Source: Timema cristinae
Lineage: Eukaryota; Arthropoda; Insecta; Phasmatodea; Timematidae
Direction: 5' to 3'
DNA: 64,000 bases
NCBI GenBank assembly: GCA_039000515.1
Contig: JBCFYV010000001.1
Coordinates: 36,499,620-36,563,619, forward strand
In this document: positions 56,211 through 64,000 of the stretch, one piece after another
Layout: every line of letters starts with the position of its first letter
Position numbering within the stretch: the first letter of the stretch is position 1
Notes under the pieces: generated by a model
Told to the model about the DNA's origin: nothing
Seen by the model: the letters and a program-made list of their open reading frames with translations, nothing else
Databases searched by the model: none
Position numbers and translations under genes: made by a program

Positions 56211-56804
56211 ATGGCTTCAACATCATCAGTGATAAGTGTTCCTATCGATCGTGAATACGTGAGAGTTTATAAAATCGATTCACCATGGTCTGACTTAGCT
56301 GGATATAATTGTTTCAACTTTCAACACAAGCAGACAAGCATTGGATGTCTTCTAATATCCAAAGAATATCAAGACGATAAAGAGTTCGAGATCAGCCTGG
56401 AACCACCGAGTTATTTAACAGGAAACATTGTGAGACAGGATTATAGAGAGCATCCACCATCTAATATAAAGATAACTTACCATATCTGTTCTGAAAAAGG
56501 TTTTAAAATTTCAAGATATAATTACTGTCCAGAACTTAAAAGAACTTGCTGTGAGTTCGTTTCGTGGGAGTATTTAAATGCAGAAGAAGCACTTAAAAAA
56601 CAAAGGAAGAAATCGTTTGACGATATTTATTGGAAGGAATTCGCTGACAATTACTACAAGGATCATGCCAAAGGAAGACTACTCACTTTAGAGGAAGCAA
56701 AAGATCATCTCAACCGTGACGAAGACTGGAACGTGAAGACGGAGCTGGAGGCCATAGAAACGTCGGTAGAAGATTGGGATGAAGAAATTGAAAAAGTATT
56801 TTAA
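56211..56804 (+). CDS. Unrecognised accessory (cargo) gene, 197 residues, intact
   Basis: The ATG at 56,211 (MASTSSVISVPIDREYVRVY) is preferred over the earlier non-ATG codons. The protein has an aromatic-rich N-terminal half with two Cys (YNCFNFQHKQTSIGCLLISK), a middle YNYCPELKRTCCEFVSWEYL segment, a basic patch (EALKKQRKKSFDD) and a strongly acidic helical C-terminus (EDWDEEIEKVF). No signal peptide, membrane helix or known motif was recognised. It is transcribed divergently from PolB, outside the core block, like cargo genes of other large Polintons. It is fully open although PolB next door is ruined, and a decayed copy follows it. Function unknown. Confidence 0.7.
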   Translation: MASTSSVISVPIDREYVRVYKIDSPWSDLAGYNCFNFQHKQTSIGCLLISKEYQDDKEFEISLEPPSYLTGNIVRQDYREHPPSNIKITYHICSEKGFKISRYNYCPELKRTCCEFVSWEYLNAEEALKKQRKKSFDDIYWKEFADNYYKDHAKGRLLTLEEAKDHLNRDEDWNVKTELEAIETSVEDWDEEIEKVF

Positions 56805-56914
56805 GTTTCATTCCATTAATTAGATTATATTTTCCAAAAGTGTTTTAAGTTTCATTCAATTAATTAGACTATATTTTCAAAAATTATTTTATGTTTATTT
56901 CCCTCCGACTTTGC

Positions 56915-57474
56915 TCATAAGCAGACAACCATTGGATGTCTTCTAATATCCAAAGAATATCAAGACGATAAAGAGTAGGAGATCAGCCTGGAACAACCGA
57001 GTTATTTAACAGGAAACATTGTGAGAGAGGATTATAGAGAGCATCCAGCTTCTAATATAAAGATAGCTTACCATATCTGTTCTGAAAGATGATTTAAAAT
57101 TTCAAGAGAGGATTATAGAGAGCATCCAGCTTCTAATATAAAGATAACTTACCATATCTGTTTTGAAAGATGTTTTAAAATTTCAAGATATAATTACTGT
57201 CCAGAATTTAAAAGAACTTGCTGTGAGTTCGTTTCGTGGGAGTATTTATATGCAGAAGAAGCACTTAAACATCAAAAGAAGAAACCGTTTGACGACATTT
57301 ATTGGAAGGAATTCGCTGACAATTACTACAAGGATCCTGTCAAAGGAGGACTACTCACTCTAGAGGAAGCAGAAGATCAGCTCAACCGTGACGAAGACTG
57401 GAACGTGAAGACGGAGCTGGAGGCCATAGAAATCTCGGTAGAATATTGGGATACAGAAATCGAAAAAGTATTTT
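56915..57474 (+). pseudogene. Decayed tandem copy of the accessory gene
   Basis: Matches the gene at 56,211-56,804 from about its residue 40 (HKQT.IGCLLISKEYQDD) to its end (EIEKVF, stop at 57,472-57,474), with high nucleotide identity. Breaks: an early TAG in 'gataaagagtag', a TGA in 'gaaagatgatttaaa', and an internal duplication of about 80 bases (the DYREHP...NIKI segment occurs twice, at about 57,030 and 57,110). The 5' part with the start codon is missing. The 3' flank 'agtttcattcaattaattaga' is also repeated, so the duplication unit included downstream DNA. Confidence 0.88.
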
Positions 57475-58655
57475 AAGTTTCATTCAATTAATTAGATTAT
57501 ATTTTCAAAAAGTATTTTAAGTTTCATTCAATTAATTAGATTATTTTAAGTTTATTTCCCTCTTATTTAAATTACATATTAGTAATAAGAGAAATATAAC
57601 TTTGTTAGTGTATAATTAAGTATAACGTCATTAATAATTCAAACATCCTACTGTATGAACTTATAAATTTTAATCATGTATGTTGTTTAATTAATTCATC
57701 CTCTGTGTAGTTATTAATTTTAAAAAAATAAAGTTTTCATAGCTGATACACATGTTCAAATCTAGTCTATTTATTTCAATTATTTTAATTTGATATATAA
57801 ATAACTAAACATTTAAACTGATTACAATTCATATACACTTAAAACTTGTCTAACATAAATTATCTTGGCGCTGACCTTTTAAAACTAACCTCTCCTTGTT
57901 TTTAAAAACTGGTTTTATTTTACACAGATGGATTTCACACTGAATACAAACTCAGTTGAGATTAAAATCATCCAACAGTTTAAAACATGTTTGTTATTTT
58001 TTTAACAAAAACTCCCATTATGGAATAGTAGGAAACGTGTTGGTTCCTATTTATATTATTTATACTGATTAATAACTCAGTTGAGAGTAAAATTTTCCAA
58101 ACGTTAAAATGTTATATTTTAGTCATAATGAGTAGAGTATTGTTAGTTAAGGCATATACATGAAAAATCATAATACAATAACTGACCTCAACACTTGATA
58201 TTATTATTATTCATTCAAATCTGATGTGACGTCTAATCCATTCCCACCATAAAACATGTTCAAATCTATTTATTTCGATTATATTTTATATATATAAATA
58301 ACTAAACATTTAAACTGATTACTATTCATATACACTTAAAAAACTTGTCTGACAGAAATTATCTTGGCGCTGACCTTTTAAAACTAACCTCTCCGGAACG
58401 TCACACATGATGACGTCACAATACTATCAATATATCTCTAGCATAGCTACCCGCCTCGCCACTTATTATTATAATTCATTCAAATCTAATGGGACGTCCA
58501 GAACGTCACCACAGGCAGACGGCCAAGGCTTGACCTCTCTCACTGATGTACGTAACTCACTGACGTCATTAAAGCCTGGCGTCACTCACAGACGCTGTCA
58601 ATATTATTTTATAAACAGTGACGCAAAACCTGCTATACTCGGGCTCTTACTTCTG
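57475..58655. repeat. Right arm with ~140-bp direct repeat, no gene
   Basis: About 57,757-57,900 and 58,257-58,395 are near-identical direct copies (through 'aaataactaaacatttaaac' and 'tatcttggcgctgacctttt'), 500 bp apart. The ORF at 58,407-58,685 has no recognisable features. The rest is AT-rich spacer. Confidence 0.8.
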
Positions 58656-59800
58656 CCGTCTCCCTTAATTACAGAGCTAATTTGAAAGAGTTAATTTGTA
58701 TTATGTTAGTTTGAGAGAAAGGTTTTAATTTTTAATAATCTTTGTAGCAAATATATATGTATGTATATTTGTAATCTGAAAGAGTCAATTTGTTTTTTGA
58801 TAGTTATAACACAATGACCTTATTTAATATTTTAGGCTGCCGATATTGGACAGGAAATTTATAAAAAAGTTAATATATCCGATTTCTTGTATACATTTTC
58901 AGCCGTCTCTCTTAATTACAAAGTTAATTTGAAAGAGTCAATTTGTATTCTGTTAGTTTGAGAGAAATGATTTAATTTTTAATAATCTTTGTGCCGAATA
59001 TATATATATGTATGTATGATTGCAATCTGAAAGTTTCTGATATTTATAACACAATGACAGTATTTAACATTTTAGGCTGTCAACATTGGACCGGTGACAG
59101 TATTTTTCTTTTTATGCTGTCGACATTGGACAGGACATTTGTAAAAAAGTTAATATATCCAATTTCTTGTATACATTTTTAGCCGTCTCTCTTAATTACA
59201 AAGTTAATTTGAAAGAGTCAATTTGTATTCTGTTAGTTTGAGAGAAATGATTTAATTTTTAATAATCTTTGTGCCGAATATATATATATGTATGTATGAT
59301 TGCAATCTGAAAGTTTCTGATATTTATAACTCAATGACAGTATTTAACATTTTAGGCTGTCAACATTGGACCGGTGACAGTATTTTTCTTTTTATGCTGT
59401 CGACATTGGACAGGACATTTGTAAAAAAGTTAATATATCCGATTTCTTGTATACATTTTTAGCCGTCTCTCTTAATTACAAAGGTAATTTGAAAGAGTCA
59501 ATTTGTATTCTGTTAGTTTGAGAGAAATATTTAATTTTTAATAATCTTTGTACCAAATATATATATGTATGTATCATTGTAATCTGAAATTTTCTGATAG
59601 TTATAACACAATGACGGTATTTTACTTTTTAGGCTGTCAACATTGGACAGGATATTTGTAAAAAAAGTTAATATATCCGATTTCTTGTATACATTATTAG
59701 CCCTCTCTCTTAATTACAAAGGTAATTTGAAAGAGTCAATTTGTATTATTGTTATTATTACTGTTTGCTGATATATTTTCCTCTAGATCAAAATGTAAAA
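58656..59800 (+). repeat. ~280-bp tandem array in right arm
   Basis: Units begin around 'gccgtctctcttaattaca' at 58,656, 58,901, 59,181, 59,461 and 59,700. They contain 'gaaagagtcaatttgtattc', a (TA)n/(TATG)n patch, 'taacacaatgacagtattta', 'ggctgtcaacattggac' and 'gatttcttgtatacattttt'. The two middle units are almost identical and give twin 63-codon ORFs (58,991-59,182 and 59,271-59,462), which are repeat artefacts. Related single copies lie in the left arm at 42,540-42,780. Confidence 0.93.
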
Positions 59801-60245
59801 TTAGGTTAACACCGAGAGAAAGAATTTAATTTTTAATAATTTTGTACTGAATATATATATGTATGTATGTATGTATCATTGCAATCTTAAGAATATACAC
59901 ATTAAATAAGAGGTTGTACTATTTATTTAACCTTAGTTCACGATCCTGTTAAGAAAGATGAAAAAAGGGATAGAGGAAGAGATTTTACTCGCTAAACAGA
60001 AGATATTTAATCTTAAGAATTTCCACATTAAAAAGTTGGGAATATATGATTTTTTTAGACTATGTTCTGAGCAGAGAGAGAGAGATATTTTACATAGAAA
60101 TATAAGAGTATCCATTTAAGATTATATTCTGAGAGGTAACAATGCCTAGAATTTAGAATGAATCTTTTTAATGCTTTCATACCTCCCGTCATGTTATCTA
60201 AAGGTTTAGAATTTACCGGATATTATTAATATCTATAAAAAGCGG
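59801..60245. other. AT-rich junction between arm repeats and right TIR
   Basis: No gene is present. It carries a degenerate single copy of the ~93-bp unit seen in the left TIR (60,120-60,165: 'ctgagaggtaacaatg', 'tttagaatgaatc'). Confidence 0.6.
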
Positions 60246-61981
60246 TATCATTATAGTGAAATCTTATAAAATTTTAGACCGTACCTATAGTATAGTGTCT
60301 GAACGCGGAGGAACCTAATTAGATGCGAGGTAGCTACCATCTTTCCTCAAAAAAACCTCGGTATAACTTTGAGATCACCCGTCTGTTAATTAAGATTGAC
60401 TCTCCTTTGTAAACTCAACTCCGATCGAGTCTAGATATTTTCCCGTGCTTCCCTGTAACCTATCAAGTAGACACGCGTGTCAAGGGACACACCATTTCAC
60501 GGAATCATATTCTGAAAATGTCCCGGGTTAGATCCCCGTGTCCGGGCGCGGAATCTCCTCAGCGCTTGTTGGTTGATTCATCGACAAATTGAAAAAATGA
60601 CACCTGAACACGGGAATCAAACCCTGGACTTTGGCTTAATACACCGATGCAGAGTTATTCAGTAGCCTTACTAGATCCCCGTGTCCAGGCGTGGAATCTC
60701 CTCAACTACAGTGCTTGGTGGTTGATTCATTGGTAAATTGAAAAAATGACACCTGGACACGGGAATAAAACACTGGACTTTGGCTTAATACACCAATACA
60801 TAGCTATTCAGGGAAGACTCCTGGATAACTCAAGTATCAACTACAGCGCTTGGTGGTTGATTCATTGACAAATTGAAAATTGACACCTGGACACGGGAAT
60901 CAAACCCTGGACTTTGGCTTAATACGCCGATGCGGATTTCCGCACGTCCATTATAGACTCTGCCTTAACACGCACTGTGCACGGGAAGATTCTTGGATAA
61001 CTCGCGAAGGTCCCGGGTTAGATCCCCACGTCCAGATGTGGAATCTCCTAAAGAGAGAGAGAGAGAAGCAATGTATACAGACGGAGGTTACCCCTTTGAC
61101 CCACCCGGCAACCCAAAACTGTCCTGAAAATCGTCGAGAAAAAACCTCCCCGTCGTTCCCCTCGACTAATCATCGCATACACCGAGTGAAAGACTATATA
61201 TTTTTTTTCCGAGAGAAAGAATTTATAATAATCTTTGTACCGAATATACACGCTAAATAAGAGGCTGTACTATTTATTTAAGTTCATGAAAGATGAAAGA
61301 GAGAGAGACGTTACATAGAAATAAACGAGTATCCATTTAAGGTTATATTCTGAGAGGTAACAATACGAATCTTTTTTTTCTTTTAAGACTATGTTCTGAG
61401 CAAAAAAAAGGTCATTTATAATAAGGAAGATATGTATGTTGTGAGGAAGATATGTATGTTTCCAGAAGCTTATTAAATGTCTTTGTCAGGAACCGAGGAT
61501 TGAAGCTTTGACCCACCCTTTTTTAAGACTATGTTCCGAGGAAGATATGTATGTTTCCAGGAGCTTATTAAATGTCTTCGCCGGGAACCAAGCCCGAACC
61601 CCCCGCATATTAAAGATATTCGCCGGGAACCAAGCCCGGACCCCCCGCATAGCCTTTCGCACTTCGAGCGCCCCCCCTCCCCCCGCCGCCCCTGCCCACG
61701 CCCCGGGAGCTCGCGTAGCCACGGACCAATCACCCTCACATCGACTCAAGCTCCAACCCCTCCTCCACCCACCCCACCCCACCCCACCCACCTACCCTGC
61801 CTCTGCCCTGTAGCATGTATACATGTATAAGGGCCCCCACCACACATCATCACGATATCTCCCCTACATTTCCCCTACCTGCCCTGAAACATGTATGTGT
61901 GTATAAACGCCTATACCTACACCCCACACCCTAACTCTAATTACGTCACTTGTGACGTTAAACATGAAAATACACCCTACT
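60246..61981 (-). repeat. Polinton right terminal inverted repeat (~1.74 kb)
   Basis: Inverted counterpart of 35,523-38,282. It begins at 'tcattatagtgaaatc', passes 'tgtcccgggttagatccccg', three ~137-bp units, an AT-rich part and a C-rich stretch (61,740-61,800) that mirrors the left G-rich stretch. It ends ...CATGAAAATACACCCTACT. Terminal 22 bases match the left end at 20 positions. Confidence 0.92.
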
Positions 61982-61987
61982 ATCTGT
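61982..61987. repeat. Polinton target-site duplication, right copy
   Basis: ATCTGT, identical to 35,517-35,522, directly following the ...TACT terminus. Confidence 0.95.
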
Positions 61988-63611
61988 TGATATAATAGTG
62001 AATTTAACAAGAAGGAAACTTTTTTAATTAACAAAGACAGATTGTGACAAAAACAGGTTTTAATAAAGTCAGAATATAATAAATACAGGTTATAATAAAA
62101 TCATTATCATATATTAAATCCAAGGTAGTTGCAATATTATAAACTACAACGTTTAATATATCTAATCTTTTATAGAATTACATTATAAAAAAATTTAATA
62201 TACCTTAAACTCATATCTAGCATAACTAGCCATGGAAAAACATAATTTTAATGACCAATCTAACTTGCCAATCTTCTACTTTTAAGTTTATTCCTAAAGT
62301 GGAAAAACAGAATGCTCCTAAATATATCACTTGAACAACAATAGTTAATTGATCTTAAATTATACTCCGAAGGGAGTATACTTAATATATAACACTGAAT
62401 GAATATTGACAATTAATATAATATCATTCCTGATATGACATAAATAATTTTAAGATATTTTCCTGGTAGTAAAATAATTTAATATAAAACCTAACCGAAA
62501 CCATATTAAAGCATAATAACATGATGTTCACTAACATAATTTAAAGGAATAATACAACTTAAAAATAATTTCCTGAATGAATGGTTATATTGATGTTAGA
62601 AAAACTATTCATAGCATATTCTATAAAACATTACGATAAGTTTACTCAAAAATAACTGTCAAAAATGTTAATAAAGTAAACCCAAAATAAGATATCTACA
62701 TGATGAGAAAGTATTTATAAAGTTTATACAAATTAATTATAATTTATTTAATATATTGTTATGACTTTACAGCTTCTAAATTTTTATTTCCTCAAACGGA
62801 TATATTCAAAAGTTCACTAACGAAGATAACAAAAATTAGACAAAGCAACGATATTTTCCCAATGAGAAAATATTAAGAATTTTTTTTAAACATAATAACA
62901 TCATACAAAAACCATATTTACAAAAATATTCAACTTACATTTTTATATTATGACCACTACTAGAGTAAGTCACTCTGAATTCTATATATAGTACCCAAAT
63001 TTCGGAAAAAGTAGAATGGTGGACGTGGGAGGGGTGACGAGGGGGAAAGTATCGGAGTCTCTATGTCACTCTAGCAATCTCGAGCCTAGAATATTCTGGC
63101 ATTTGGTTTATGACAAGTGATCTATCTAGTTTCTGTTCATGATAGGTTTTTACCTGGATGACATTTTAAAAATAATATGTTTATGCTTTGGTTTGACGAC
63201 ACATGTAGAGAATCATGATTTTGTCATAAATGTTAAGTTTTTTAAAATACATATTATAGTTTACATTTAAAATACTCTAAGCTTAAATTTTGGGACACTA
63301 TTTAATTAGTTTAGTATAATTTCTTTTTATTTAATCCTAAACAATATTTTAAACATATTTAATACATATTCTTCGTTTTTATGTTATGTACTATAGTTCA
63401 TACATTAATACCTTTTAATACAGGTATCATATTTACTTGGAAAAGAAAAAATACTGATTTTTTATTAAAAATGAAAATTTTTATAATTAATTTATTGTAT
63501 CTGAAAATATTTAAATGAATACAATTTTTGTAAACACTGATTGGGTGCATCATTGTAAATAATTTATTTTACCTAATCTTCAATCGCATGGTTTAAATTC
63601 GTCAGTCACCA
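61988..63611. other. Gene-free AT-rich host flank
   Basis: Very AT-rich with no ORF of interest, mobile-element motif or tandem array recognised. A small GC-richer patch lies at 63,010-63,075. Confidence 0.5.
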
Positions 63612-63626
63612 TTTTGAAGCTATGTT

Positions 63627-63809
63627 ATTATTATTATTAGCACCGCGTCTTACTACCCGTTCGCGTTATACGCACTTACGCTAATGTGTAATGGTAGGGT
63701 GATTGTGAGATGAAATGAAGGACCTACAGTTTAACGTGGAATCCGAACCACGGTGGCGACCTGGCATTCCACACATTCACAAGATGTCTTGTCAGAGGTG
63801 TAGGAAGGG
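63627..63809 (-). mobile_element. 5'-truncated tRNA-derived SINE with target duplication
   Basis: The same family as the copies at 17,371 and 19,476. It is bracketed by the 15-bp duplication TTTTGAAGCTATGTT (63,612-63,626 and 63,810-63,824). It keeps the (TAA)n tail and body but stops before the tRNA head, so it is a 5'-truncated insertion, 183 bp long. Confidence 0.9.
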
Positions 63810-64000
63810 TTTTGAAGCTATGTTGATTAACCCTTTTGTGAAGGTTCTGTGAATATAAATTTTTTTAAGTGGAGTAAAATGATAAATAAACATTTTTCTA
63901 AACTTCAAAAAAATATGTAAATAATATTGGCCTAAATTACTTTGGTTAGCTATCACATTTATACATTACCATATGATTTCATTACAGTTATTAAAAGTGA

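Larger units (their letters stand above)
35523..61981. mobile_element. Polinton/Maverick element, complete ends, decayed genes
   Basis: A self-synthesising, virus-like DNA transposon of 26,459 bp. Both termini begin AGTA.GGTGTATT.TCATGTTT (5'-AG...CT-3') and are flanked by a perfect 6-bp duplication ATCTGT, the target size typical for Polintons. Long terminal inverted repeats enclose a minus-strand block with the full core set: protein-primed-type DNA polymerase B, retroviral-type integrase with chromodomain, A32-like packaging ATPase, adenain-like protease, double-jelly-roll-type major capsid and a penton-like minor capsid. Accessory genes sit in both arms. Premature stops and frameshifts in PolB, integrase, ATPase and major capsid make it non-autonomous. 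Confidence 0.96.

Noticed and set aside
58991..59462. Twin 63-codon ORFs 280 bases apart
   Set aside because: They are the same frame read in two identical tandem units of an AT-rich repeat; no start context or domain.
61473..61830. Several ~100-codon ORFs on both strands near the right end
   Set aside because: They lie in the C-rich part of the TIR, overlap in multiple frames and are low-complexity.

Overview
The window is animal nuclear DNA, most likely from an arthropod. Several kinds of mobile element are present: a Polinton/Maverick, a Helitron, a DDE transposon, Jockey-, Gypsy- and BEL/Pao-type retroelements, and tRNA-derived SINEs with (TAA)n tails. The DNA is AT-rich with many microsatellites and very little host coding sequence. 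The species cannot be named from the sequence. No convincing conserved host gene was found; two short ORFs (1,596-1,904 and 20,293-20,688) are the only weak candidates.

Region 1 (1-15,350): a broken local repeat, a Jockey-type reverse transcriptase remnant (about 3.9-4.6 kb), and a complete but dead minus-strand Helitron (5,385-15,350). A 3.8-kb DDE transposon (8,598-12,425, 4-bp target duplication GTAA) is nested inside the Helitron's Rep gene. Region 2 (15,350-24,200): AT-rich DNA with SINEs that carry clear target-site duplications, a MITE-like hairpin and a second, older transposase relic of the same family as the nested one. Region 3 (24,200-35,522): Gypsy-type fragments in an order that cannot come from one intact element (integrase, gag, protease, RT/RNase H on the minus strand). 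Here the gag is split by a 1,464-bp solo LTR with a 4-bp duplication. A 1,120-bp duplication and a BEL/Pao fragment follow.

Region 4 (35,523-61,981) is the main content: a 26,459-bp Polinton with both ends, long terminal inverted repeats and a perfect 6-bp target duplication (ATCTGT at 35,517-35,522 and 61,982-61,987). Its minus-strand block runs PolB, dUTPase, small ORF, a 'DFQ' protein, packaging ATPase, small membrane protein, small ORF, a conserved ORF, integrase with chromodomain, a virion-associated ORF, penton-like minor capsid, small basic protein, major capsid, adenain-like protease and two late ORFs. PolB, integrase, ATPase, major capsid and several small genes are broken. dUTPase, protease, minor capsid and some accessory ORFs are open. 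Plus-strand accessory genes lie outside the core: a second 'DFQ' protein (41.9 kb) and an unrecognised 197-residue gene followed by its own decayed copy (56.2-57.5 kb).

The most unusual points are: predicted introns that split the ATG start codon (A|TG) of both PolB and dUTPase; two divergent copies of one uncharacterised protein family in one element; a duplicated accessory gene; minisatellite-filled arms sharing a ~280-bp repeat; and TIRs of unequal length (about 2.76 and 1.74 kb) caused by tandem-array copy number.
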